Origin: Mycobacterium sp. E2479
GTDB lineage: Bacteria > Actinomycetota > Actinomycetes > Mycobacteriales > Mycobacteriaceae
DNA: 64,000 nt
Direction of reading: 5' to 3'
Assembly: GCF_001667925.1 (NCBI RefSeq)
Contig: NZ_LZJR01000128.1
Location: 35,771-99,770, forward strand
Part shown: in pieces, positions 50,407-60,248 of the stretch
How positions within the stretch are numbered: the stretch's first letter is position 1
How the letters are laid out: each line of letters starts with the position of its first letter
Made by a program: the position numbers and the translations under genes
Notes under the pieces: generated by a model
Database searches by the model: none
What the model was told of the DNA's origin: nothing
Seen by the model: the letters and a program-made list of their open reading frames with translations, nothing else

Positions 50407-53400
50407 GTGCCGCCGAAGATAGCTGACGTGAGTACGCTTTCATCGGTGGAACTGGGCGTTTTGGGACCTCTCCAGGTCCGGCGAGGCGGAGCGTCCGTCG
50501 TCATACCGGGCGCGAAACCCCGCGCCATTCTCACGATGCTCGGATTGCACAGCGGTTCCGTCGTGCCAGCGGACACGCTCGTAGAGCTGCTCTGGGGCCA
50601 GGATCCGCCGCGCACCGCCGCCAAGGCCCTGCAGACCCACATCTCTTCGCTGCGTCGCACCCTCGGCGACGGCTTCGTGGTGACCCAGGGGGCGGGTTGG
50701 ATTCTCGCCGAAAGCGAGGTTGATGCCGCGCGCTACAAGGCGGCGGCCCGGCTGGGACGCGAGGCCGCCACGGCGGGCGACACGAGCCAGGCGTTGGCCC
50801 GGTTCGAGGAGGCCCTTGCCCTCTGGCGCGGAATTCCCGAACTGCCCGACGGTCGGCGCGGCACGTCTGAAAAGACGCGATGGATCGAGAGCCACGCCGC
50901 GCTGGTCGAGGAGCGAGCCGACGCGCTGCTGGATACCGGTCGCGCCGCGGAAGTCATCGGTGATCTCGAGGGAGCGGTGGCTGACGCTCCGCTGCGGGAG
51001 AGGCGATGGGGTCAGCTGATGCTCGCCCTGTACCGCGCCGGCCGGCAAGGTGAGGCCCTCGGTGCCTATCAACGGGCTCGATCGCTGCTCGCCGACGACC
51101 TGGGGGTCGATCCTGGGCCAGAACTTCGCCGGCTCGAGGCCGCGATCGTCACTCAGGACGCCTCGCTGGATATCGCTGTAACACAACATGTTCCGTCGGT
51201 GATGCGCGCCGTCACATTCTTGCTCACGGACATCGAGGGGTCGACGGCGGCGTGGGAGGCGGATGCCGATGCCATGGCGGTGGCGCTGGCACGCCACGAT
51301 GAGCTGGTCGAACAGGTCGTCACGTCACGTGGCGGTCGGCTGATAAAGACCCGCGGGGAGGGTGACGCGACATTTTCGGTCTTCGACCGACCTTCCGCGG
51401 GCGTCGCGGCGGCAATCGAGCTGCAGGACGCGATTGCCCACGAGCCGTGGGGGTCGCCGGACCCCATCCGTGTCCGCATGGCGCTGCACACCGGCGAGGT
51501 CGAGCTTCGCGACGGCGATTACTTCGGCCGAGCGGTCAACCGGGTCGCGCGATTGAGGTCCCTGGCCGAGGGCGGCCAAATCCTGTGCTCCGGTGCCACC
51601 GCCGAGCTCGTCATCGACTCGCTGGCCGATGATGTCATGCTCACCGACCTCGGGATGCGTCAACTGAAAAACCTCGCGCGGCCCGAGCATGTTTTCGAAT
51701 TGCGATTGGAGACCGGTGCGGACCAACCGCAATCGCAGGCGCCCGTACCGCCGATGGAGCGGCCCAACGTCCCGGCCGTACTCGTCGGCGCGGGTCCATT
51801 CGTAGGTCGTGGCCGCGAACTCGAAGGGCTGCTTTCGGCGTGGCAGACGGCGCTCGCCGGTGGTGTGCGTGCGGTATTGATCGCCGGCGAACCCGGCGTC
51901 GGCAAGACGCGCCTGGCCGGTGAATGGGCGCAACAGGCTTACGCGCAAGGAGCGGTCGTGCTGTACGGCCGGTGCGACGAAGATCTCGGGGCCCCTTATC
52001 AGCCGTTCGCCGAAGCGCTGCGTTCGCTAGCACCGTGCGTGGGCGCTGACCGGCTCAGAGGGCTGCGCGGCGTCGAAGCGTTGCTGTCAATCGTGCCCGG
52101 GTTGGCCGACATCCTCCCCGACCTCACGTCCCCGGCACACGCCGACCCCGACACCGAGCGCTACGCCCTGTTCGATGCCGTCGTCGCGCTGCTGGAAACC
52201 GCTTCCGAGAGCGCGCCGGTGGTGATGATCGTCGACGATCTGCACTGGGCAGCCAAACCGACGCTGCTCTTGTTGCGGCATCTGCTGCGATTCGGCGACC
52301 ATGCCCGCGTGCAAGTCGTCGGCACCTACCGCAGCACCGACCTCGACCGCTCGCATCCCCTCGCCGCGACGCTCGCCGACCTGCACCGCGACGGGACGGC
52401 CGACCGGCTAACGCTCAGCGGGCTCGGCGAAGACGACGTGACGGCCTATGTCGCGGAGGCGGGATACGACGACGACGAACTCGCCCACGCATTGGCCTCT
52501 GTCACAGGCGGTAACCCCTTCTTCCTCATTGAGGCCTTGCGCCATGTCGATGAGAGTGGCGGCGTGTGGGACCAGAGCACCCTGCCCCAAGGTGTGCGGG
52601 AAGCAGTGAGCCGCAGGCTTTCTCGACTCCCCGCCGATACCAACAAGGCCCTTGCCGCGGCCGCGGTCGTCGGCAGCCGGTTTGCTCTGGAGCTGGTAGA
52701 GCGGGTGGTAGGAAGTGACCTCATCGACGCGTTCGACGAAGCACGCCAGGCCGGCATCGTCATCGAAGAGCCCGGCGGGTACTTCCGGTTCAACCACGCC
52801 ATCGTCCGCCAATCATTGCTCGCCGAGCTGGCGTCCGTGCGCCGCATGCGACTGCACCAGCGCATCGCCACGACACTCGAGACGCTGCCCGGCGCCGACG
52901 ATGAGCTGCTGGCCGAACTGGCCCACCACTATTTCGAATGCGCTTGGGCGGGAAACGCGGCCAAGGCCGCCTTCTACTGCCGGCGTGCCGCTGACCAGGC
53001 GATGGCGCGACTCGCCTACGAGGGTGCCGCCGACCTTTACGATCACGCGCTGCACGCGCTCGAGGACATTGACGACGAGCTTCCCGACCGCGACGACCAG
53101 ACCGTTGAACTATTGGTTGCGCGCTGCGAGGCTTTGCTAGCCGCGGGCGACGTGGTTTCCGCGGTCGGTGCGGTCTCTCGATTACAAGCCGCGGCAACGG
53201 ATTCGGCCCGGCTAGCAGCGTGGGCGACATGCTTCGAAGGCCAATTGTCGATGTTGATTCACCCCGAGCGATTGGACGACGTCGAAGTCGCCTTGGGGGC
53301 GGCCGCCACCAAGCTGGCCGAACTGGACGACGCCGCAGGAGAAGCCAAGGCGCACACCGTTCGCGCGGGTTGCCTCAACCGTCTTGGGCGGATCGGCGAT

Positions 53401-56400
53401 TGCGAAATTGCCCTGGACGATGCCCTCACGGCGGCGCGGCGGGCGCGTGAACACCGCCGGGTGAACGCCGTATTGGCCGGTGCTCCGCTCGCGGCGCTGT
53501 GGGGCCCCAATCCGGTTCCGCGCGCGGGTGGAAGGTGTCTTGACGTGGTCCGGCTGCTGCGTATCACGACCGACTCCCCCGCCGTGGAGGCCACCTCCAC
53601 GCGGTGCCAAGCCGTGTTGGAGGCGTTCCGCGGCCGTACGCCTGCCGCCCGGCGCATGATCGACTCGGCCCGCCGCACCCTCACCGAGCTCGGCCTGCGC
53701 CACGCGCTGCTGGAAGTTGACCAATTCGCCGGCATCGTCGAACTCATCGGAAACGATGCTGCCGCCGCGGAGCCGCATCTGCGCAAGGCCTGCAACGGCT
53801 TTCGCCGGATGGGGCTGGACGCCGACACCGCCGAAACCGCCGCGCTGTTGGGCCGCGCATGTCTAGCTCTAGACCGCGAGGACGAGGCGGGCGAATTGTG
53901 CGCGGAGAGTGAGCGTCTCGCCGGCCACGCACTCAAGGCGTCGATCGCCTGGCGGACGCTTCGGGCACACCTGCTGGCGCGCAAAGATGATTTCCAAGCG
54001 GCTCGACGGGTCGCCGAGGAAGCGGTCAGTCTGGCCGAACGCACCGACGCACTGGTCGATCACGGCGACGCATGCCTGACGCTGGCGACGGTTCTAGGCG
54101 CCGCCGGTGACGTCGCGGGAGCGCGCGCCGCCGCCGAGCAAGCGATCGATTTGTATGAGCGGAAAGGCGCTGCCGCGCTGGTGGACATGGCGCGGCAAAT
54201 TCTCGGCGAGCCGGCTCAGCCGCCTACCCCGGCTCCCCCCGTTGCGCCCGTTGTCGAGCTGGACAGCGAATGCGTGCGAGTGGGTGAACGCGTCATGGCC
54301 GCTGTTCGTCGCAAGGACTGGGATGAGTTCGAGCGGCTGTTCGCACCAAATGTCTCGATCGAGAATCGGCGGAAGATCGTCGGCGTGGCCCTCCCATCGG
54401 ACGCGGTGCGACGTGAGATGAGGCGTGATCTCGAAGCCGGCGTCACGCGTATCGACCATGTCATGATCGCTGCGCGAGGCGAGCGGCTGGCTCTGTCTCG
54501 ATTGATCACGAGCGCTGTCGACGAGAGTCCCGGAGCGCCGCACGACGAGCTTCTGCAGCTATACGCCATCGACGAGAATGGCCAAGTCGTGCGACAGGTG
54601 TGGTTCGACGTCGAAGACATGGACGCCGCGATGGCCGAACTCGACGCGGCCTACGCTCGACTCGAGCACGAGCATTCGCAAACGCTTCAGCTGGAAAATG
54701 CCGCGACGCGCGCATACGAGCGCCTGCACGCGTATTTCAAAGCCCGCGACTGGGACGCGATAACCCAGCTCCTCACCGACGACTACTGCGGCGACGATCG
54801 TCGTTCGGTGGTAGGTTCCGGGATCCGACCCGGCCCGGATGCTGCGATCGAAGACTACCGGTCGGCCGCCGACATACACGTGACGGATGCGGGTTCGGAG
54901 ACCATTGCAACCCGTGGGGCGCGCCTGGCCCTCACCCGTGCCCACTACGCGCGAAGCACCTTGGAATCGGAGACATTCCGCGTCGACTTCCTCCAAATCG
55001 TCGAACTCGACGCCGACGACCGGATCGCGGCGATGGCCGCGTTCGACCTCGACGACTTCGACGCTGCCATCGCCGAACTCGATGCCCGGTATCTCGCTGG
55101 CGAAGCGGGGCCGCACGCGCACACGTGGTCGGTGATCGCGGGAACTTACGCCTCGATCAGGCGGCACGAATTCCCCGCGCTGACATCTGATTGCGTGACT
55201 ATGGACCATCGACGGACCACTGCGTTTGCGCCCGGTGAGCTTCCCGCATACATCCGTGCCGGGTGGGACATCGGGCAAGAGATCCGACCGTACGTCGCGG
55301 TTGTGCACCGGTTGACCGATCTCGGAGCGGTCTGCAGCGCTGCGTCGCATGGCGTTTCGCATGAGGGCTTCGACGCCGAATGGCGGCACCTTGCCCTTTC
55401 GACGGTCCAGGGCGACATGGTCAACCGCTGCGAGATGTTCGACGACGCCGACCTCGACTCCGCGATCGCAAGATTCGAACAACTCAGCCGGCCGGCACCG
55501 CGATTAAAAAACACGGCCGCGCACGTATTCGAGCACGTGTGGTCGCACTTCGCGGCTCGCGACTGGGATACCATGGCGCAGACGGTCGCCGACAACTACG
55601 TCGGAATCGATCACCGACGAATCGTCGGCGCCGAAACCCAGCACGGTCGACATGACGTGATCAGAGACCTTCGAGCGGCCGCGGAAGTCGGATTCACGAT
55701 CTCGATGGTGAACGCGATTGCGATCCGCGGAGAACGTCTGGTGCTCGCGCGAAGTCGCGCCTCCGGCCCCGACCCCGAGTCGATCCGAAACGAGGCCCTC
55801 CACGTCGTGGAGGTTGACGCCGACAACCGAATCGCGACCGTCGTCTCGTACGACCCAGAGGACTTCGACGCCGCCATCGCCGAGCTGGACGCTCAATACC
55901 TCAGCGGCGAAGGGGCCACCCACGCGCAAACGTGGTCCGTCGTCGCGGCTAGTTATGCCGCGCTCAACAAGCACGAGTTGCCGATGACCAGGCCGGACTG
56001 CGTCAACATCGACCATCGACGGGAGACCGCGTTCGGGCCCGGCGATGTGAACGCATACATCAGCGCGGGATTGGATTCCGAGCAAAGAATCAACGTCTAT
56101 GTCGAGCAAGTGCATCGGCTGAGCGACGTGGCCGCGGTCGTCACCTATGCGGCGCACGAGACCTCGAAAGAGGGCTTGCTCGCAGAGTGGCGCGGGATTG
56201 CCGTTTTCACGGTCGGCGGCGACATGATCAACCGCACAGAGGTTTTCGACGAATCGGATCTCGACGCCGCGATCGCCAAATTCGAACAACTGACCCGGCC
56301 GGCGCCGCAACTGGACAACGCGGTAAGCCGCGTGTACAAGCGCGTCCAGGCGCTATTCGCGGATCGCGATTGGGACGCGGCAGGCATTTGGTTCGCCGAG

Positions 56401-59400
56401 GATTACCACCACGACGATCGCCGTCGGGTGGTGAATGCCGGGGTCCGGCGCGGTCGGAAGGCCGCGATCGAAGACCTACGGGCGGCCACAGACGTCGGGT
56501 TGCTGACGAAGATCGCGTCGACAAGCATTGCCACCCGGGGTGAACGCCTTATCTTGATGCGCTTCCACGGGGCGAGCGACGACGAGGCGGTTCAGGTCGA
56601 CGTCCTTCAGGTTGTCGAAATGGACGCGGGCGAGAGAATCGCTGCAGTCGTCGTCTTCGACATTGACGATTTCGATGCCGCCATCGCCGAACTCGATTCT
56701 CGTTATGGTGCAGGCGAAGCCGCACCTTACTCACATTCGTGGTCGGTCGTAGTAGAGACGTATGCCGCAGCGAACAGCCAACACCTCCGATTGACGTCCG
56801 ACTGCGCGAATGTCGATCACCGACGAGCGAGAGCATTCGCCCCCGGTGAACTGACTGCATACTTGCACGCCACGTGGGAAATCGCACCCGACGTCAAGGG
56901 CTACGTCGAGGCGGTGCATCGGCTGGACAGCTTCGGTGCCGTCGTCACCCACGTGGTGCGCGGAAGCTCGCAAGAGGGTTTCAACGCCGAGTGGCGGGAA
57001 CTCATTTTGGTCACATTCGAAGGCGACATGGTCAACCGCTGCGAGCTTTTCGACGAGTCAGATCTCGAGGCTGCCCTCGCTAGGTTCGATCAGCTGCAGC
57101 CACGAACGCGACGACTGGAAAATCAAGCAAGCAAAATCAGCGACCGCTTCCTGGCATACTTCGCGGCACGCGACTGGGGCGCGATCGCCGAAATGACCGC
57201 CGACGACTTTTCGAGTGACGATCGTCGTCGAGTCGTGGGCGCGGGAGTCCAAGTGGGTCGAGACGTCGATATCGCAAATATGCGGGCGTGGGCTGATGTC
57301 GGCATCAGGAACATGGTGCCCGACGTCATCGCGATCCGAGGTGAGCGCCTTCTGCTCGCACGAACCCGGTTCTTGGGCCCCGAGCACGGGCCGAAGGCTT
57401 TCCACAGCGAGGTGCTCGGTCTCGTCGAGGTCGATGCCGAAAACCGGATCGCAGCCCGGGTCGTGTTCGACACCGATGACATCGACGACGCCACCGAGGA
57501 ACTCGAAAAACGCTACATCGCAGGCGAAGCCGCACCTCATGCCCATACCTGGTCGGTGATCACTCGCGCCTACGCCGCGCTCAATCGGCGTGAGCATCCG
57601 CTGACGACAGTCGACTGGTCGAACGTCGATCACCGGCGAGGAATATCGTTTGCGCCCGGTGAGGGGTCTGCGCTACTGGCCAATTGGAATGCCACACCCG
57701 ACTTGAGCAATTCCGTCGAGGCGGTGCACCGGCTGAATGACCTCGGCGCTGTGGTCACCTCTGTGTCACAGGAAACCTCGGATGAGGGCTTTCACGCCGA
57801 GTGGCGAGTGGTGAGTCTGCTGACGATCGAAGGTGACCTGATCGACCGCCTGGAAGTCTTCGACGAGCCGGACCTGTCGGCTGCCCTTGACCGCTTTGAG
57901 GCAATGCAGGCGCCGGCGCGACGACATCCGGAAAATGCGGCAAGCCGGCTGTATGAGCAATTCAAGTCGTACTATGCGGCTCGCGACTGGCGCGCGGTAA
58001 CCGAACTGATGGGCGACAACGTTTGGAGTGACGACCGTCGTCACGTGATCAATTCCGGCGTCCGAGAAGGGCCGGCCGCTGTGATCGCCGAAATCGCGGG
58101 GCTGGATGACGCCGGAATCGACCTGACATCAGAAATCGTCGCGACCCGCGGCGAGCGGCTTGTCCTCAGTCGCCTCCGAACCACCGCGCGCGGCCAAGGA
58201 CCCGATGGGTTCCACTCCATCGATTTGGACATTCTGGAGCTCGACACCGAAGGCCGCGCCGTAGCACGCATCGTGTTCGACCTGAACGACATTGACGCGG
58301 CATTTGACGAACTGGAGGCCCGATACATCGCTGGCGAAGCGGCCGCTCATTCAGACACGTGGTCGGTGATTGCCGGCGTACACGCGATGTTCAACCGGCA
58401 CGAATATCCCGCCGCGGACTGGGTGACCATCGACCATCGACGAGGCACACCATTCGCCGCCGGCGACATGACTTCAGCCATTCACACCCTCTTCGATCTC
58501 ACCCCGGATTTCAAAGTCCACATCGAAACCGTTCACCAAATCAACAGTTGTGGCGCGGTGATCACCAACTGCGCACACGGGTCCTCGCCGGACGGCTTAA
58601 GCGTCGAATGGCGCATGCTCATGCTTCTCGTTGTCGATGGCGACCGACTCACTCGCTGTGAGGTGTTCGACGAGACCGATTTAGACGCCGCGAACGCGCG
58701 GCTCGACGAGCTCACCCGGCCGCCATCGCGGCTGGACAATGCCGCGACCCGGGTGATCGAGCAGTTCCTGGCGGACTTTACGGCTCGCGACTGGGATGCC
58801 ATGGCAGAGCTGATCGATGAAGACTTTTGCTCGGACGACCGCCGTCGGGGCATAAACGCCGGAATCCGACGCGGTCGCGAGGTCGAGATGGCGAATTGGC
58901 ATGCCACCGCCGAGGTTTGGACTTCTGATATGCGAGCGGCGGTCGTCGCGATCCGGGGAGAGCGCCTCGCGCTCTTCCGTTTCACCTTCGTAAGCCAAGA
59001 TTCGCTGCCCGCAGCCTTCCAAGCTGCGGCGCTTTCCGTCGTGCAGGTCAACGACCGCAACCAATGTGTGGCTGTCGTCATTTTCGACCCCGACGACTTC
59101 GAAACCGCCTTCGCTGAACTCGAAACACGTTACCTGGCAGGAGAAGCGGTCGCCTATGCGCATACGTGGTCGACTCTGTTGCGGGGTTTCGCCGCGTTCA
59201 ACGAACACAAGCTTCCCGCGACCACACCCGGCTGGGTGAATGTTGACCACCGGCGAGGGCGAGCGTTTTCGCCCGGCGACCTGGTTCCCTACATCCATGC
59301 CACATGGCAGGTGATGCCGCAAGCCAAGATCTACGTCGATGCGGTGCATCGGCTGAGCAACCTTGGAGCAGTCGTCACCCAGTCGACGCATGGGACGTCG

Positions 59401-59550
59401 CCGGACGGCTTCGACGCCGAGTGGCTCGAGGCTAACGTTCTGACTCTGGACGGTGACCTGATCAACCGCTGCGAGGTCTTCGACGAGGCGGACCTCGACG
59501 CGGCGCTCGCGAGGTTCGATGAACTCACCGGCGAAGCTCAACCGAAGTGA
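50407..59550 (+). CDS. Giant BTAD-cyclase-ATPase-TPR protein with about 13 NTF2-like domains
   Basis: An open frame of 3,047 codons. Order: OmpR-type/BTAD activator region (residues about 8-250; LGVLGPLQVRRGG, ALQTHISSLRRTLG); class III cyclase homology domain (266-440) with metal Asp275 (LLTDIEGST) and Asp320 (RGEGDATF), and Asn378/Arg382 (GRAVNRVAR); AAA-type ATPase with Walker A GEPGVGKTR (494-502) and Walker B MIVDD (607-611); TPR-like helices to about 1270; then a C-terminal 1,760 residues of tandem NTF2/SnoaL-like domains, with seven A-type (RDWDA, DDRR, ATRGERL, FDAAIAELD) and six B-type units (HTWSV, VDHRR, FAPGE, GAVVT, EVFDE). The A-B pair repeats about every 270 residues. The substrate-specifying cyclase residues are unusual, so cyclase activity is uncertain. 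GTG 50428 or 50446 are alternative starts. It is translationally coupled to the S51-like gene. Confidence 0.85.
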   Translation: MPPKIADVSTLSSVELGVLGPLQVRRGGASVVIPGAKPRAILTMLGLHSGSVVPADTLVELLWGQDPPRTAAKALQTHISSLRRTLGDGFVVTQGAGWILAESEVDAARYKAAARLGREAATAGDTSQALARFEEALALWRGIPELPDGRRGTSEKTRWIESHAALVEERADALLDTGRAAEVIGDLEGAVADAPLRERRWGQLMLALYRAGRQGEALGAYQRARSLLADDLGVDPGPELRRLEAAIVTQDASLDIAVTQHVPSVMRAVTFLLTDIEGSTAAWEADADAMAVALARHDELVEQVVTSRGGRLIKTRGEGDATFSVFDRPSAGVAAAIELQDAIAHEPWGSPDPIRVRMALHTGEVELRDGDYFGRAVNRVARLRSLAEGGQILCSGATAELVIDSLADDVMLTDLGMRQLKNLARPEHVFELRLETGADQPQSQAPVPPMERPNVPAVLVGAGPFVGRGRELEGLLSAWQTALAGGVRAVLIAGEPGVGKTRLAGEWAQQAYAQGAVVLYGRCDEDLGAPYQPFAEALRSLAPCVGADRLRGLRGVEALLSIVPGLADILPDLTSPAHADPDTERYALFDAVVALLETASESAPVVMIVDDLHWAAKPTLLLLRHLLRFGDHARVQVVGTYRSTDLDRSHPLAATLADLHRDGTADRLTLSGLGEDDVTAYVAEAGYDDDELAHALASVTGGNPFFLIEALRHVDESGGVWDQSTLPQGVREAVSRRLSRLPADTNKALAAAAVVGSRFALELVERVVGSDLIDAFDEARQAGIVIEEPGGYFRFNHAIVRQSLLAELASVRRMRLHQRIATTLETLPGADDELLAELAHHYFECAWAGNAAKAAFYCRRAADQAMARLAYEGAADLYDHALHALEDIDDELPDRDDQTVELLVARCEALLAAGDVVSAVGAVSRLQAAATDSARLAAWATCFEGQLSMLIHPERLDDVEVALGAAATKLAELDDAAGEAKAHTVRAGCLNRLGRIGDCEIALDDALTAARRAREHRRVNAVLAGAPLAALWGPNPVPRAGGRCLDVVRLLRITTDSPAVEATSTRCQAVLEAFRGRTPAARRMIDSARRTLTELGLRHALLEVDQFAGIVELIGNDAAAAEPHLRKACNGFRRMGLDADTAETAALLGRACLALDREDEAGELCAESERLAGHALKASIAWRTLRAHLLARKDDFQAARRVAEEAVSLAERTDALVDHGDACLTLATVLGAAGDVAGARAAAEQAIDLYERKGAAALVDMARQILGEPAQPPTPAPPVAPVVELDSECVRVGERVMAAVRRKDWDEFERLFAPNVSIENRRKIVGVALPSDAVRREMRRDLEAGVTRIDHVMIAARGERLALSRLITSAVDESPGAPHDELLQLYAIDENGQVVRQVWFDVEDMDAAMAELDAAYARLEHEHSQTLQLENAATRAYERLHAYFKARDWDAITQLLTDDYCGDDRRSVVGSGIRPGPDAAIEDYRSAADIHVTDAGSETIATRGARLALTRAHYARSTLESETFRVDFLQIVELDADDRIAAMAAFDLDDFDAAIAELDARYLAGEAGPHAHTWSVIAGTYASIRRHEFPALTSDCVTMDHRRTTAFAPGELPAYIRAGWDIGQEIRPYVAVVHRLTDLGAVCSAASHGVSHEGFDAEWRHLALSTVQGDMVNRCEMFDDADLDSAIARFEQLSRPAPRLKNTAAHVFEHVWSHFAARDWDTMAQTVADNYVGIDHRRIVGAETQHGRHDVIRDLRAAAEVGFTISMVNAIAIRGERLVLARSRASGPDPESIRNEALHVVEVDADNRIATVVSYDPEDFDAAIAELDAQYLSGEGATHAQTWSVVAASYAALNKHELPMTRPDCVNIDHRRETAFGPGDVNAYISAGLDSEQRINVYVEQVHRLSDVAAVVTYAAHETSKEGLLAEWRGIAVFTVGGDMINRTEVFDESDLDAAIAKFEQLTRPAPQLDNAVSRVYKRVQALFADRDWDAAGIWFAEDYHHDDRRRVVNAGVRRGRKAAIEDLRAATDVGLLTKIASTSIATRGERLILMRFHGASDDEAVQVDVLQVVEMDAGERIAAVVVFDIDDFDAAIAELDSRYGAGEAAPYSHSWSVVVETYAAANSQHLRLTSDCANVDHRRARAFAPGELTAYLHATWEIAPDVKGYVEAVHRLDSFGAVVTHVVRGSSQEGFNAEWRELILVTFEGDMVNRCELFDESDLEAALARFDQLQPRTRRLENQASKISDRFLAYFAARDWGAIAEMTADDFSSDDRRRVVGAGVQVGRDVDIANMRAWADVGIRNMVPDVIAIRGERLLLARTRFLGPEHGPKAFHSEVLGLVEVDAENRIAARVVFDTDDIDDATEELEKRYIAGEAAPHAHTWSVITRAYAALNRREHPLTTVDWSNVDHRRGISFAPGEGSALLANWNATPDLSNSVEAVHRLNDLGAVVTSVSQETSDEGFHAEWRVVSLLTIEGDLIDRLEVFDEPDLSAALDRFEAMQAPARRHPENAASRLYEQFKSYYAARDWRAVTELMGDNVWSDDRRHVINSGVREGPAAVIAEIAGLDDAGIDLTSEIVATRGERLVLSRLRTTARGQGPDGFHSIDLDILELDTEGRAVARIVFDLNDIDAAFDELEARYIAGEAAAHSDTWSVIAGVHAMFNRHEYPAADWVTIDHRRGTPFAAGDMTSAIHTLFDLTPDFKVHIETVHQINSCGAVITNCAHGSSPDGLSVEWRMLMLLVVDGDRLTRCEVFDETDLDAANARLDELTRPPSRLDNAATRVIEQFLADFTARDWDAMAELIDEDFCSDDRRRGINAGIRRGREVEMANWHATAEVWTSDMRAAVVAIRGERLALFRFTFVSQDSLPAAFQAAALSVVQVNDRNQCVAVVIFDPDDFETAFAELETRYLAGEAVAYAHTWSTLLRGFAAFNEHKLPATTPGWVNVDHRRGRAFSPGDLVPYIHATWQVMPQAKIYVDAVHRLSNLGAVVTQSTHGTSPDGFDAEWLEANVLTLDGDLINRCEVFDEADLDAALARFDELTGEAQPK
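54260..59535. repeat. Coding tandem array of NTF2/SnoaL-like domain pairs
   Basis: A-type units begin near 54260, 54688, 55501, 56308, 57112, 57925 and 58729; B-type units near 55114, 55918, 56727, 57538, 58347 and 59155. The A-B period is 804-813 bp (268-271 codons). The protein-level motifs recur while DNA identity is diverged, so the array is old rather than a recent duplication. Confidence 0.85.
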
Positions 59551-60248
59551 CGGCGCCACAACGGCAGCCGCTCTATCTGCTGGCGGACAGTCAGCTGCTG
59601 TTCTGGAGGCGTGACGGCAGACTGCTGCTCGAAACCGCCCTCGATGGATTGGCTCAGGACGCGCCGCTGAGCGCCGCCTACATCGGCGCCTCCAACGGGG
59701 ATCGTCCCGAGTTCTACGAAATCTTCGAAGCCGCAATCGATGCCGTGGGAATCACCGAGCGTCGGATGATCGATTCGTCCTTCGGCCCGGACGACCGCGC
59801 ATTCCTGGAGCGAGCCCGCTTGATCGTCCTCGCGGGCGGCGATGCGCGACTCGGCTGGAACACGTTCGAGGAAACCGGCATGACAGAGGTGATCCTTGAC
59901 CGGCACACCAAAGGAGCCGTCGTAGCGGGCATTTCGGCCGGTGCCGTCCAGCTTGGGCGTTACGGAATCGTTGAGACTTCGGACACCGACGGGACGGAGT
60001 TATTCGGCGTGTTCGATCTGGTCCCCCTGGTCATCGACGCGCACGACGAGCGGACCGCGTGGGCGCAGCTCTCGCGGGCGATTCAGACACTGAAGGGATC
60101 TGTCACGGGGCTCGGAATTCCCACCGGCGGCGGAGTTATCGCCCACCCGGATGGCAACGTCGAGGCCCTGCGCCGTCCCGCACATAGATTGACGTTCGAG
60201 AGCGCTGGCGGGGTGCGCTCCGAATTGATCCTGCCGGTCAGCGGGTAG
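59547..60248 (+). CDS. Peptidase S51/cyanophycinase-like protein
   Basis: A 233-residue class I glutamine-amidotransferase-like fold of the S51 (peptidase E/cyanophycinase) group. The nucleophile Ser is in VAGISAGAVQLG, the Gly-rich strand LIVLAGGDARLGWNTFEETG precedes it, and AYIGASNGDRPEFYEIFEAA is at the N-terminus. Family enzymes hydrolyse aspartyl dipeptides or cyanophycin; no cyanophycin synthetase is visible. The GTG overlaps the giant gene's stop (GTGA), so the two are made together. The 3' end overlaps the convergent TPM gene by 11 bp. Confidence 0.8.
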   Translation: MTAPQRQPLYLLADSQLLFWRRDGRLLLETALDGLAQDAPLSAAYIGASNGDRPEFYEIFEAAIDAVGITERRMIDSSFGPDDRAFLERARLIVLAGGDARLGWNTFEETGMTEVILDRHTKGAVVAGISAGAVQLGRYGIVETSDTDGTELFGVFDLVPLVIDAHDERTAWAQLSRAIQTLKGSVTGLGIPTGGGVIAHPDGNVEALRRPAHRLTFESAGGVRSELILPVSG

